The notes beneath the pieces are model-generated. The model was given only the letters and a program-made list of their open reading frames with translations. It was not told the origin of the DNA and ran no database searches. A DNA stretch of 64,000 nucleotides from Bacillota bacterium. Lineage in GTDB: Bacteria > Bacillota > Sulfobacillia > Sulfobacillales > Sulfobacillaceae. The stretch is taken from the NCBI GenBank assembly GCA_023511625.1, contig JAIMBD010000006.1, positions 1 to 64,000 of the forward strand. Direction: 5' to 3'. Numbering within the stretch: position 1 is the first letter of the stretch; each line of letters begins with the position of its first letter. Made by a program: the position numbers and the translations under genes. Below, piece after piece: positions 17,635-26,207 of this stretch.

Positions 17635-18273
17635 GTGTTTACCGGCTTAGTAGAAGCCGTGGGCGTAGTCGTCGACCGCCGCCCGGAGGCCGACGCCACG
17701 ACCCTTCGCCTGGCCATTGCCGCCCCGTGGGCCGAGGAGCTCACGGTGGGGGAATCGGTGGCAGTGAGCGGAGTCTGCTTGACGGTGGTAGAGGGCACGC
17801 GGCAGGCGTTTTGGGTCCAGTGTTCGTCCACCACCTTGGCCCGCACCACGCTGGGCACGTGGGAGCCGGGGCACCGCTGCAACCTGGAACGGGCGCCCAC
17901 CCCGTCCACCCGCCTCGGCGGCCACTACGTGTTGGGCCACGTGGATGCCGTGGGCACCATCCTCGCGGTCGAGCCCGAAGGACTCGCCCGCCGCATTCGC
18001 GTCGGGTTCCCCCCCGAATTCGGGGCCTGGGTGGTGCCGCGCGGATCGGTAGCAGTGGACGGCGTCAGTTTGACGGTGGTGGAATGCGGGCAGAATTGGC
18101 TCGCCTTCACCGTGATCCCCCACACCCAAGCCGTCACCACCTTGGGCGCCCTTGCGGTCGACGACCGGGTGCACCTCGAGTTCGACCTCATCGCCAAATA
18201 CCTGGCGTCGTGGGCCGAGGCCTACGGCGTCGCCCCACCGGGCCAACGCCCGACGCCCGAGTCCGCACCCTAA
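17635..18273 (+). CDS. ribE: Riboflavin synthase, alpha subunit
   Basis: Dismutates two 6,7-dimethyl-8-ribityllumazines into riboflavin. 212 residues made of two homologous lumazine-binding barrels, visible as the repeated GVCLTVVE and GVSLTVVE, with [10 protein letters not shown] at the start and [10 protein letters not shown] between the halves. The GTG start has AAGGAGGGGGATGGGGCC before it. Second gene of the rib operon, 29 bases after ribD. The first-barrel stretch [18 protein letters not shown] replaces the more usual FDVMPETLRRTTL, a mild divergence. Confidence 0.95.
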   Translation: MFTGLVEAVGVVVDRRPEADATTLRLAIAAPWAEELTVGESVAVSGVCLTVVEGTRQAFWVQCSSTTLARTTLGTWEPGHRCNLERAPTPSTRLGGHYVLGHVDAVGTILAVEPEGLARRIRVGFPPEFGAWVVPRGSVAVDGVSLTVVECGQNWLAFTVIPHTQAVTTLGALAVDDRVHLEFDLIAKYLASWAEAYGVAPPGQRPTPESAP

Positions 18274-18286
18274 CAAGGAGGGGGCC

Positions 18287-19507
18287 ATGTCTTTCCCATC
18301 CGATTCCGACACACCCTTTAGCAGCATCGAAGAAGCCATCGAGGAGATTCGGCAAGGCCGGATGGTGGTGGTGGTCGATGACGCCGACCGTGAAAACGAA
18401 GGCGACCTGGTCATGGCTGCCGCCCGGGTGACGCCCGAGGCCATCAACTTCATGGCCCAACACGGGCGCGGCCTGATCTGCGTGCCCATGACCGGCGAGC
18501 GCCTGGATGCCCTCAAACTGCCGCCGATGGTCGAAGCGGCGCAAGATTCGATGCACACCGCCTTCACCGTCTCGGTCGACGCCCGCCAGGGCATCACCAC
18601 CGGCATTTCCGCGCGGGACCGCGCGCGCACCATCCAGGTTCTGATCGACCCCCGCACCCGCCCCGAAGACTTGGTGCGCCCCGGCCACATCTTTCCCCTG
18701 CGCGCCAAGGAGGGCGGAGTCCTCAGACGCCCGGGCCACACCGAAGCCGGGGTGGACTTGGCGCGCCTGGCAGGCCTCGAACCCGCTGCGGTGATCTGCG
18801 AGATCATGAAGCCCGACGGGACCATGGCGCGACTGCCCGACTTGGTGGAGTTCGCCCGGCGCTTCGGCCTGAAGATGATCACCATCGCCGACCTCATCAA
18901 GTATCGCCTCAGCACCGAGACGCTCTTCACCCGCGAGGGGTCGGCCATTCTGCCCACGCGCTACGGCACCTTTCACGCCATCGCCTTCACCGAGACCTTG
19001 ACCCGCGTCACCCACCTGGCCTTGGTGATGGGTGAGGTCGACGACGGCCGCCCGGTGCTGGTTCGCGTGCACTCCGAATGCTTGACCGGCGACGTCTTCG
19101 GTTCCTACCGCTGCGATTGCGGAGACCAGCTCGATCTCGCGCTCCGCCAGATCGCCGCCGAAGGGCGCGGCGTGCTCTTGTACATGCGCCAAGAGGGGCG
19201 CGGCATCGGTTTGGCCAACAAGATCAAGGCCTACGCCTTGCAGGAGGTGGGCTACGACACGGTTACGGCCAACCTGGCGCTCGGGTTTCCGCCCGACATG
19301 CGCGATTACGGCGTGGGAGCCCAGATCCTCGCGAACCTCGGCGTCAAGCAGATCCGCCTCTTGACCAACAACCCGAAGAAGTACCATGCTTTAGAGGGCT
19401 ACGGGCTGACCATTGTGGAGCGGGTGCCGATTCGCACCGAGGTCAAGCCGGAGAACGCGCTCTACTTAGAGACCAAGAAAACCAAGCTCGGGCACTGGAT
19501 CGACTGA
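18287..19507 (+). CDS. ribBA: Bifunctional DHBP synthase / GTP cyclohydrolase II
   Basis: Supplies both branches of riboflavin synthesis. Residues ~1-205 are 3,4-dihydroxy-2-butanone 4-phosphate synthase ([43 protein letters not shown]). Residues ~206-406 are GTP cyclohydrolase II with the zinc site [18 protein letters not shown], the [10 protein letters not shown] loop and LLTNNPKKY. Both halves keep their catalytic motifs. The ATG follows AAGGAGGGGGCC. Third gene of the rib operon. Confidence 0.97.
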   Translation: MSFPSDSDTPFSSIEEAIEEIRQGRMVVVVDDADRENEGDLVMAAARVTPEAINFMAQHGRGLICVPMTGERLDALKLPPMVEAAQDSMHTAFTVSVDARQGITTGISARDRARTIQVLIDPRTRPEDLVRPGHIFPLRAKEGGVLRRPGHTEAGVDLARLAGLEPAAVICEIMKPDGTMARLPDLVEFARRFGLKMITIADLIKYRLSTETLFTREGSAILPTRYGTFHAIAFTETLTRVTHLALVMGEVDDGRPVLVRVHSECLTGDVFGSYRCDCGDQLDLALRQIAAEGRGVLLYMRQEGRGIGLANKIKAYALQEVGYDTVTANLALGFPPDMRDYGVGAQILANLGVKQIRLLTNNPKKYHALEGYGLTIVERVPIRTEVKPENALYLETKKTKLGHWID

Positions 19508-19586
19508 CCCCGGGGTCCCAGGGGCTATCCCTGGGGCCGGGTGCCGCAGTGCCCGACCCGACGCTGGAGGAGACGCAGAGACAAGC

Positions 19587-20057
19587 ATGGCCGAATACCA
19601 GGGGTATCTCAAGACCCACCAAGGACAGCGCTGGGCCATCGTGGTGAGCCGGTTCAATCAGCGCATCACCGACCGGTTGTTGGAAGGGGCCGTGGACCAG
19701 CTCATCCGGCACGGCGTGCCGGCGGAGTCGGTCGATATCTTCTGGGTTCCCGGCGCGTTTGAGATCGCGGGCATGGTCAAACGCCTCCTGCGCCGCCGCT
19801 ACGCCGCCATCATGGCCCTCGGGGCCATCATCCGGGGCGAGACGCCGCATTTCGAGTACATCGCCTCGGCCACAGCCGGCGCCTTGGCTGAGCTGGCGCG
19901 TAACGGCGAAGTGCCGGTGGTCTTCGGCGTGCTCACCTGCAACAGCGAGGCGGAGGCCGACGCCCGGTCCGACGGCAAGGCGGGAAACAAAGGGGCCGAG
20001 GCGGCCCTTGCGGCCATCGAAATGGCCGACCTCTACCGGCAGGTGGGCAACGACTAG
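19587..20057 (+). CDS. ribH: Lumazine synthase
   Basis: Condenses the pyrimidine with DHBP to 6,7-dimethyl-8-ribityllumazine. 156 residues with AIVVSRFNQRITDRLLEGA, VPGAFEIAGMVKRL, the phosphate-binding ALGAIIRGETPHFEY carrying the catalytic His, and VFGVLTCNSEAEADAR. The family has IRGxTPHFDYV and TxDxxEQA in the last two, so the C-terminal motif is somewhat divergent. GGAGGAGACGC precedes the ATG. Last gene of the operon; its end overlaps the convergent folK-birA gene by 4 bases. Confidence 0.95.
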   Translation: MAEYQGYLKTHQGQRWAIVVSRFNQRITDRLLEGAVDQLIRHGVPAESVDIFWVPGAFEIAGMVKRLLRRRYAAIMALGAIIRGETPHFEYIASATAGALAELARNGEVPVVFGVLTCNSEAEADARSDGKAGNKGAEAALAAIEMADLYRQVGND

Positions 20058-21274
20058 CCATCGCGATGGCGCAGGCTGACCTCCCCTGCAGTGACCCGCA
20101 ACCGGCGGCCGTCGGCGTTCACCCACAGCGCGCCTTCTCCATCGATCCCTTCGGCCCACCCGGCGATGGGCCCGCTCGGCCCGAGGACGGTCACCGGCCG
20201 GTTGAGCGTCACCGAATAGCGGCGCCACGCCTCCAGGATCTGGTCACGGCCCCCGCGCACCCACGCCTCGACCCACTGTTCGAGGGCCAAGGCCACTGCC
20301 GCCCACACCTCCTTGAGCGGGAGGCGGCGACCGGTAGCCACTTCCAGCGACGTCGCCTCGCCCCATTCGGGCAAGGCTTGGCCCTGCACGTTCAAGCCGA
20401 TGCCGGTGACGGCGAATCGGCCCGCCGTTTGAATCAGGATGCCCCCGACCTTGCGCCCGTCCAGCAAGACGTCGTTGGGCCACTTCAACCCCGGCGCAAG
20501 GGCGTACTGCGCCTCGATGGCCGACGCCACGGCCACCCCCGCCATCAGGCTCCACAACCCGGAAGCCGGCAGCGGATCGAGGGGGAGGAGAAAGGAGGTG
20601 GCGAGCCCCTCGCCCGGCTGTACCCCCCAGGATTTGCCCCGCCGGCCTCGTCCGTCGGTCTGAGCCTGGGCCACCACGGCCGCGCCGGCCGGCGCTCCGG
20701 CCGCCTGCCACTGGCGCAGCCGCTCGTTGGTCGAATCGAGGACTCGGTGGTATTCCAGCGTTTGACCCACCCACCGGGTCTTCAACGCCGCGCGCCAAGC
20801 CTCCGCCGTCGCCGGATCCGGTCCCCAGTGTCCCAACTGAATCACCGGTTGCCGCCACACCGCTTCGGCCACGGGTGGCCCCGGGAGTTCCACCCCGAGG
20901 TCTCGCAGCGGCTCGAGCACGAATCGCCGCTCGAACATCCGCGGGTGCGGAACCGTCAGGCGGGCATCAGAGAAGTGGCGTCCCCCGTACCACAACAGGT
21001 CGAGGTCGAGCGTCCGCGGGCCAAAGCGCACCGCGCGCACGCGCCCGCACGCGTTTTCGATGGCCTGCAACCGGTCGAGCAGACTCCAGGGGTCTAGGTC
21101 TGTCCGCCCCTCGACCACCAGGTTCAGATAGGGCGGTTGCGGCGGGCCGCCCACCGGCGCCGTCTCGTAGACGGCGGAATGGCGCAGGTCCAACAGCACC
21201 CGGCTCAGCGCGTCCACGGCCGCGCGCAGGTAGGCCAAGCGGTTGCCGAGGTTGGACCCCACGCCGATGTACAC
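20054..21274 (-). CDS. Fusion: HPPK (FolK) and biotin-protein ligase (BirA catalytic domain)
   Basis: A single uninterrupted 406-residue frame joins two enzymes. Residues ~1-128 are 6-hydroxymethyl-dihydropterin pyrophosphokinase: YIGVGSNLGNR, YETAPVGGPPQPPYLN, FGPRTLDLDLLWYG with the Mg-binding D90/D92, and VPHPRMFERRFVLEPL. After a linker (~130-172), residues ~173-405 are a biotin-protein ligase: DSTNERL, the biotinyl-AMP loop GRGRRGKSW (208-216), LKWPNDVLLDGRKVGGIL, GIGLNV and a C-terminal SH3-like domain. The winged-helix repressor domain of BirA is missing, so it should not bind DNA. Both sets of key residues are intact. It follows folB by 25 bases in a folP-folB-folK order; the start is GTG. 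A frameshift artefact is unlikely because no frame change is needed. Confidence 0.9.
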   Translation of the reverse strand: MYIGVGSNLGNRLAYLRAAVDALSRVLLDLRHSAVYETAPVGGPPQPPYLNLVVEGRTDLDPWSLLDRLQAIENACGRVRAVRFGPRTLDLDLLWYGGRHFSDARLTVPHPRMFERRFVLEPLRDLGVELPGPPVAEAVWRQPVIQLGHWGPDPATAEAWRAALKTRWVGQTLEYHRVLDSTNERLRQWQAAGAPAGAAVVAQAQTDGRGRRGKSWGVQPGEGLATSFLLPLDPLPASGLWSLMAGVAVASAIEAQYALAPGLKWPNDVLLDGRKVGGILIQTAGRFAVTGIGLNVQGQALPEWGEATSLEVATGRRLPLKEVWAAVALALEQWVEAWVRGGRDQILEAWRRYSVTLNRPVTVLGPSGPIAGWAEGIDGEGALWVNADGRRLRVTAGEVSLRHRDG

Positions 21275-21299
21275 CGTCTCCGTCTTCCGCTGCCCCCTC

Positions 21300-21686
21300 T
21301 CAGAGCCGCCCCGGAGCGCTCGACGCCTGGCGCGCGCGGAAGATTTCCACCTCGGCCCAGTCGAGCGGCACCGCCAAAGGCGGCCCCCACTTGCGCACCC
21401 GCACCGTCACGGCCTTGACCCGCGGCAGGGCCAAGAGCTGCCGGGCGATGGCCTCTGCCAACGCTTCCAAGAGCGCCCGCGGCGGTCCTTCCATCACCGC
21501 CCGCACAGCCTCCACCACGCGCCCGTAGTCCACCGTGTCCTGGATGCGGTCGCTCATCCCCGCCGCGCCTAGGTCGAGACGTAGGCCCACGTCCACGCTG
21601 TAGGCCTGGGGGAACCGCTTTTCATGGGGATGCGCCCCGTGCCGGGCTTGAAACCGCAAGTTGGAGAGCCGAATCCAGTCAGCCAC
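21300..21686 (-). CDS. folB: Dihydroneopterin aldolase
   Basis: Converts dihydroneopterin to 6-hydroxymethyl-dihydropterin and glycolaldehyde. About 128 residues with the tunnelling fold: IRLSNLRFQARHGAHPHEK (family: ARHGVxxxEK), DTVDYGRVVEAV and LLEALAEAIARQLLAL. I place the start at the GTG at 21686, 8 bases inside the end of folP; the longer frame adds 18 residues from the folP shadow. It sits between folP and the folK-birA fusion in the classical folate order. Confidence 0.93.
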   Translation of the reverse strand: MADWIRLSNLRFQARHGAHPHEKRFPQAYSVDVGLRLDLGAAGMSDRIQDTVDYGRVVEAVRAVMEGPPRALLEALAEAIARQLLALPRVKAVTVRVRKWGPPLAVPLDWAEVEIFRARQASSAPGRL

Positions 21687-22509
21687 TGCGCACCCACCGA
21701 TCGGCCACTGCCAACGCCTCCCGCGCCAGACCCACCGCATGCACGCGCACCACGTCCGCCCCGGCCAAAGCGGCTAAGGCCGCGACAGCCGCCGTGGCCA
21801 CGTCGCGCGCCTCGGGCGGTCGGCCGCTCAACGCTCCCAAGAACCGTTTGCGGCTTGGCCCGATCAAAAGGCCGGCCCCGAGACCGGTAAATCGGGACAA
21901 GGCCCGCAGCACCGTCCAGTTGTCCTCGACCCCGTAGGCAAAGCCAAGGCCGGGGTCGACCAGGACCTGCGCCGGCGGGACTCCCCCCGCCGCAAGAGCC
22001 GCGACCGCCTGTCGCAAGGTCGCCACCATTTCCTCCAGGTTCACCTGCCCGGGGGCATAGGCCGGCTCGCGGTGAAACATCAACACGTACCCTGCCCCGT
22101 GCTCGGCCAAGAGGCGTCCCATGCTCTCGACGTGGGCCACGCCCCAAATGTCGTTGACGATGTCGGCGCCGGCCTCCAGCGCTCGGCGCGCCACCTCCGG
22201 CTTTTGGGTGTCCACTGAGATGGGGCCCTCCCAGCGCCGACGCACGGCGTACAACACCGGCTCAAGCCGTGCCCACTCTTCTTCTACCGAGATGGGCACA
22301 TACCCGGGCCGCGTCGACTCCGCGCCGAGGTCGATGGCATCGGCCCCCTCGGCCACCATCTGGTCGAATCGGCGCAGCGCCGCATCGGGATGGGTATGCA
22401 GTCCGCCGTCCGAGAACGAGTCCGGCGTCAGGTTGAGAATGCCCATCACGTAGGTACGCCCGCCCAAAAGCCAGCGCCCGCGCCTCCACTCAAAGTACCG
22501 CGCCGCCAC
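21679..22509 (-). CDS. folP: Dihydropteroate synthase
   Basis: Joins p-aminobenzoate to the pterin pyrophosphate. The 276-residue TIM barrel has VMGILNLTPDSFSDGG, AIDLGAESTRPG, ISVDTQKPEVA, NDIWG, VDPGLGF and the substrate loop GPSRKRFLG. One strand reads VLMFHRE where VLMHNR is common. The GTG start lies 20 bases inside the end of the DUF763 gene, so the two are coupled. Leads folP-folB-folK. Confidence 0.96.
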   Translation of the reverse strand: MAARYFEWRRGRWLLGGRTYVMGILNLTPDSFSDGGLHTHPDAALRRFDQMVAEGADAIDLGAESTRPGYVPISVEEEWARLEPVLYAVRRRWEGPISVDTQKPEVARRALEAGADIVNDIWGVAHVESMGRLLAEHGAGYVLMFHREPAYAPGQVNLEEMVATLRQAVAALAAGGVPPAQVLVDPGLGFAYGVEDNWTVLRALSRFTGLGAGLLIGPSRKRFLGALSGRPPEARDVATAAVAALAALAGADVVRVHAVGLAREALAVADRWVRSG

Positions 22510-23632
22510 GCGCCTGTCCCTCCTCCTCCCCCGACGCCTCGGGGCCGGCCTTTTGCCAGTGCGCCAACCGGCGCAAGGCCGCCAAACTCTCGCGCTGGCC
22601 GAGGCGCGCCCGCCGGAGGGCGCGCTCGAGCACTTCCAGATTGTGGTCGTAGTCCTCTCGCGCGACCGGAAAAGGATGGCCGTCCTTGCCGCCGTGGGCG
22701 AAACTGTAGCGGATGGGGTCCTGGCGCGAGGCCCGGACGCCGTAGATCACCTCCGCCACCATCACCAGCCCGCGCAAGGTCTTCGGGCCCACCCCTTCGC
22801 GCAGCAAGAGGTCGGCAAAGTCGCGGGGCGGCCGGTCGTACAGGCGGTAGAGCAGCCGGTCCCAATGTGCTTGTCCGGGAATGGCGTGCCCGCGCGGCAG
22901 GACCCACTCGGGCTCTTGGCGGGCCACCGCAGCCAAGGCCCGGGTCAGCTCAGACACCGGCACCTCGCGTGCCAAGGCCGTCGTCGCCTGCCGCGCGGCC
23001 GAAGACCCGTGAGCCGTCAGGTCCAGGACCGGCCCTGCCGCCTGGTCCCCGACGATGCCGCGATGGGGTTCCGACACCGGGTCCTGCACGGTTTCCGACC
23101 ACCAGTGATACCGCCTAGCCCACGGCCCCCCGTCGCTCTGCATGCCCTGCTGGACCACTGCCCACTGCCCTTGGGCCGTGAAGAAAAAGGCGTGGTGGTA
23201 CAGCTGATAGCCGTCTTGGACGGCCGCATTGTCCACCTTGGCCACCAGGCGCGACCACGTCACCAGGCGCTGGGCCATCTGGGGCAACCCCTCGCGCTCT
23301 CCTACGGCCTCGATCTCCCGGGGAGTCTCGCGCGAGGCGCGCCCCTTCCCCCCCGCCACAAACACGCCCAAGGCCCGGCCCCGCCGCCCGATCCCCTCTT
23401 TGAGGGCAGCGGTCACCACCGTGGTCAGTCCCGAGGAATGCCAATCAAAGCCCAACAGGGCCCCGAAGGCTTGAAACCATCCGGGGTCGGCCACCCGCGC
23501 CACGAGCTCCTCGGGTCCAAATTCGGTGACCACCGCTTCTGCCAAGGCTCCCGCCATGTCGCGCATCCGCTCGTACAGCCAAGGCGGACAGTGCCCTCCG
23601 TGCAGCGGCAATCGTGCCGTCCGACGCCACAT
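22490..23632 (-). CDS. DUF763 domain protein
   Basis: A 380-residue protein with the DUF763 hallmarks: LPLHGGHCPPWLYERM at the start, LGFDWHSSGLTTVVTAALKEG, KVDNAAVQDGYQLYHHAFFF, and a late helix-hairpin-helix-like stretch FADLLLREGVGPKTLRGLVMVAEVIYG. The family is common in archaea and thermophiles and often annotated only as conserved; the HhH-like part suggests nucleic acid binding. It has its own extended -10 promoter and a good AGGAGG before the ATG. It is translationally linked to folP by overlap, though a functional link to folate is not implied. Confidence 0.85.
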   Translation of the reverse strand: MWRRTARLPLHGGHCPPWLYERMRDMAGALAEAVVTEFGPEELVARVADPGWFQAFGALLGFDWHSSGLTTVVTAALKEGIGRRGRALGVFVAGGKGRASRETPREIEAVGEREGLPQMAQRLVTWSRLVAKVDNAAVQDGYQLYHHAFFFTAQGQWAVVQQGMQSDGGPWARRYHWWSETVQDPVSEPHRGIVGDQAAGPVLDLTAHGSSAARQATTALAREVPVSELTRALAAVARQEPEWVLPRGHAIPGQAHWDRLLYRLYDRPPRDFADLLLREGVGPKTLRGLVMVAEVIYGVRASRQDPIRYSFAHGGKDGHPFPVAREDYDHNLEVLERALRRARLGQRESLAALRRLAHWQKAGPEASGEEEGQARGGAVL

Positions 23633-23655
23633 GCCTGGCCCTCCTCACTGGGCGT

Positions 23656-23664
23656 ATTGTAGCA
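23656..23664 (-). promoter_or_regulatory. Extended -10 promoter of DUF763-folP-folB-folK/birA
   Basis: TGC-TACAAT on the minus strand, with the expected start near 23649, 17 bases before the DUF763 ATG. It is the only promoter-like element in the gap and probably drives the whole folate run. It is nearly identical to the dusB -10. Confidence 0.5.
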
Positions 23665-23690
23665 TGCCCCCCCAGGCACTGCCAGCGGCT

Positions 23691-24992
23691 TCAGTCGGCC
23701 TCGCGTTGGCGGCCGGGCTCGGAACCGGCCACGAGACCCTGGGTCCGGCCCGGGTGCGCGTACCGGCCCATCACGGTGGGAAAGAGGATCACGTATGCCA
23801 GCTGAAACGCGGCGGCAATGAGAAAAGGCCAGACGAGCGAACCCATGTCGATGAGCCATCCCCCCACGGCCGGACCGGCGGCTTGGGCGAGACTCCACGA
23901 GATGGCGTTGAGGCTGGAGGCAAACCCGCGCCGGCGGTCGCGCACCAGGCTGACGCTGAACGCCTGCCTGGCCCCCGCCGAGCTGCGGTTGACGATGGAG
24001 CGGGCGACAAACAAGGACGCCGCCAGACCAAAACTGGGCATGAAGGGGATCAGGGCCAAAAAAGCCACTCCCAAGATGCGCGGCAACACGATGGCCCGTA
24101 CCAGGCCCACCTGCTCCGACAGTCGGCCCACCGCCAGTGAGGAGAGACCGGTGAGGACAAAGGTCAGGGCGTAAACTGGACCCACGGCGCTCGGCCCCAC
24201 TCCGAACCGGACGTTGAACCAGTACGGCAACAGCGGAGAGACCAGGCCCACTCCTACCGAGTTGATCAAATTGACGACCACCAACAGGGTCAAGGCCCGG
24301 TTCTCGCGTGCCGTCACGGCCGCTTCGGCGCGCTCCCGCTCGGGGGTCCTAGATGCAGCCGGCTCCTCGCGCGGTCCTTCCTCAAGGACCCAGATCTGAC
24401 CGAAGTTGATGCCGGCGACCACGAGGTTGAGTAAAAACAGCGGGAGGTAGGCGCTCGCACCCCGGGCGCCGGGCAAAAGGTGCGGCAAGACGGCGGCCAG
24501 TAGCGACCCCGCTCCCATCCCCCAAAACTGCATGCCCGCATTGAGGCTGAAGACCGCGCCGCGGCGAGGCGCCGGGACCGCCTGGGCCAGCCAGGCCTGT
24601 TCCGCCGGGGCAAACGGCCCCGAAGCGCCGTTGGCCCCGCGTCCGAATCCGAACAAGGTGGCGGCCACCACCAGGAGCCAGGCCGCGGGATGGATGACGA
24701 TGGCGGCCGTACTCAGCGTCAACCCCGCCTCGTAGATCAGGAGAAAGATGCGGCGCCCGACCCGGTCGCTGACCAACCCCACCAGCAGCCCAAAGCCGGC
24801 GCCGGCAAAGCCACCGGCCATCAACAACAGCCCGGCATCGGCCGCGCTCCACCCTCGCGCCTTGAGGTAGAGCGTAAAATCCACGGCCATTGCGCCTTGG
24901 GCCACTGCCCGTAAGAATCGCGCCAGCAAAAGTTGCCGGGCCGTGGGACTGAGTTCCGCCCACCCGGCCCGGGATGGTGCCGTCTTTTGCAT
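23691..24992 (-). CDS. MFS transporter
   Basis: A 433-residue major facilitator protein with about 12 membrane segments. The cytoplasmic loop 2-3 motif appears as GLVSDRVGRRIFLL (family GxxxDrxGrr), and the second-half counterpart as VGRLSEQVGLVR. A hydrophilic central loop (REEPAASRTPERERAEAAV) separates the two halves. Substrate unknown; the overall look is of drug/metabolite exporter-type MFS. The ATG at 24992 has AAGGGGG nine bases upstream; 29 upstream in-frame residues are judged untranslated. Confidence 0.85.
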   Translation of the reverse strand: MQKTAPSRAGWAELSPTARQLLLARFLRAVAQGAMAVDFTLYLKARGWSAADAGLLLMAGGFAGAGFGLLVGLVSDRVGRRIFLLIYEAGLTLSTAAIVIHPAAWLLVVAATLFGFGRGANGASGPFAPAEQAWLAQAVPAPRRGAVFSLNAGMQFWGMGAGSLLAAVLPHLLPGARGASAYLPLFLLNLVVAGINFGQIWVLEEGPREEPAASRTPERERAEAAVTARENRALTLLVVVNLINSVGVGLVSPLLPYWFNVRFGVGPSAVGPVYALTFVLTGLSSLAVGRLSEQVGLVRAIVLPRILGVAFLALIPFMPSFGLAASLFVARSIVNRSSAGARQAFSVSLVRDRRRGFASSLNAISWSLAQAAGPAVGGWLIDMGSLVWPFLIAAAFQLAYVILFPTVMGRYAHPGRTQGLVAGSEPGRQREAD

Positions 24993-25069
24993 GGAGGTTC
25001 GCCCCCTTGCCCAAGGCCCGCGCCCTTTGGCCCCAAAGCGCCTGCGGCCCAAAGATTGCCCTCGGCTCC

Positions 25070-25078
25070 ATGGTATCA
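25070..25078 (-). promoter_or_regulatory. Possible -10 element of the MFS gene
   Basis: TGA-TACCAT on the minus strand about 75 bases before the MFS ATG, within an AT-rich break (25070-25120) between this gene and the beta-propeller gene. There is no convincing -35. Confidence 0.3.
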
Positions 25079-25132
25079 CACCCCCCTCGGATCGATTAAC
25101 TTAGTTATTCAAACAAACCCGGCTCAAGGCCG

Positions 25133-26143
25133 TCAAAACCACTCCCAAACCCGGCGCGTCGTGACCCGCCACCGCGCGATGCGATAGGCGCTGGCGCTGT
25201 TCTCCACCACGTACACCTCGCCGCTGGGCTTGACCTCTCCCCAGACTCGCGTCGCCACCGGTTCCGGGGGTACCGTCCAGTGGGCCACCAACTGCCCCGC
25301 CGAGCTGTACACCGCCACGGCCCCCGGCCCTCGTCGCCCCAAGTTGAGGCCAAAATAGAGGCGCTCGCGCTGGTCCACGCCGAGCAGCACGGCCGATTGG
25401 GTGCCTTTCGGCAGGGCGATGGTGCGCGAGGCCACCACCGCGTCGCCCGCCATCACATCCACCTGCCACCGGTCCGCTGCCGTCGCAAATCCCAAGACGA
25501 GGCGCTGGTCCGGGCCCACGGCAAACCCGGCCAGAGGCGCCTTGGCCGCCTGCACGGCGTTGAGCCGGACCTCGTGCAGCGACTGCTGTTCAGCCTGTCC
25601 CGTCAGCCCAAAGCCGTCGAGATGACTGGTCAGTTGGTTCTTCCCCACGGCCAACCACTGCACCAAGAGAAGGTCGTTACCGGCCCAGGCCAGCCGCTCG
25701 GCCACCGCCGTCACGCCCCGGCCTTGGGGCAATCGCACCACGGCCTCCGGCGTCGAGCCTCCGAGCCGCCACACCGTGCCGGTGCGGCCGTCGAACACCA
25801 CCACCGTCTGCCCCGGACTGACGGCCACGTCCTGTCCGAAGATGTGCTCAAGGGGCAGCGTGCGCACCAGGCGACCGGCGGGGTCCCACTCCGTCAGCCG
25901 CCAGCCGTATGAATCGAGGAGGTAGAGGTGGCGACGGTGGACGCGAAACGCCAGCGGGCCCCACTGCGCCCCGTCCATTCCCACCGCCTCCCGCACGGCC
26001 GTGGGCGCGTCCCCGAAAGGGATGCGCCAAGCCCACCGCGGGCCTAACACCACCACCCGCGTCACGCGGTGAAAGCCGAGCACAAAAAGCGCCGCGGCCA
26101 ACCCCAAGGCTGCCACCGAAGCCAACCACAATCCCCGCGCCAT
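25133..26143 (-). CDS. Membrane-anchored beta-propeller-like protein
   Basis: 336 residues beginning MARGLWLASVAALGLAAALF, a signal anchor, followed by repeated short beta-strand blocks of about 45 residues (HLYLLDSYGWRLTEWDPAG; VVVFDGRTGTVWRL; RLYFGLNLG; GEVYVVENSASAYRI) like NHL/YVTN propeller blades. The protein would sit outside the membrane, or in the wall space. There is no catalytic motif. The ATG at 26143 has GGAGGGAGTGGG before it, whereas the longer frame lacks a ribosome site. It lies 64 bases after the helicase gene on the same strand. Function unknown. Confidence 0.6.
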   Translation of the reverse strand: MARGLWLASVAALGLAAALFVLGFHRVTRVVVLGPRWAWRIPFGDAPTAVREAVGMDGAQWGPLAFRVHRRHLYLLDSYGWRLTEWDPAGRLVRTLPLEHIFGQDVAVSPGQTVVVFDGRTGTVWRLGGSTPEAVVRLPQGRGVTAVAERLAWAGNDLLLVQWLAVGKNQLTSHLDGFGLTGQAEQQSLHEVRLNAVQAAKAPLAGFAVGPDQRLVLGFATAADRWQVDVMAGDAVVASRTIALPKGTQSAVLLGVDQRERLYFGLNLGRRGPGAVAVYSSAGQLVAHWTVPPEPVATRVWGEVKPSGEVYVVENSASAYRIARWRVTTRRVWEWF

Positions 26144-26207
26144 CCCACTCCCTCCGCCTGGACCATATGCGGCCTGAGTGGGCGCCATGTCCCGCCACAG
26201 AACCCCG

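Noticed and set aside
17647-19387. Long minus-strand frames opposite ribE-ribBA
   Set aside because: Shadows of conserved rib genes.
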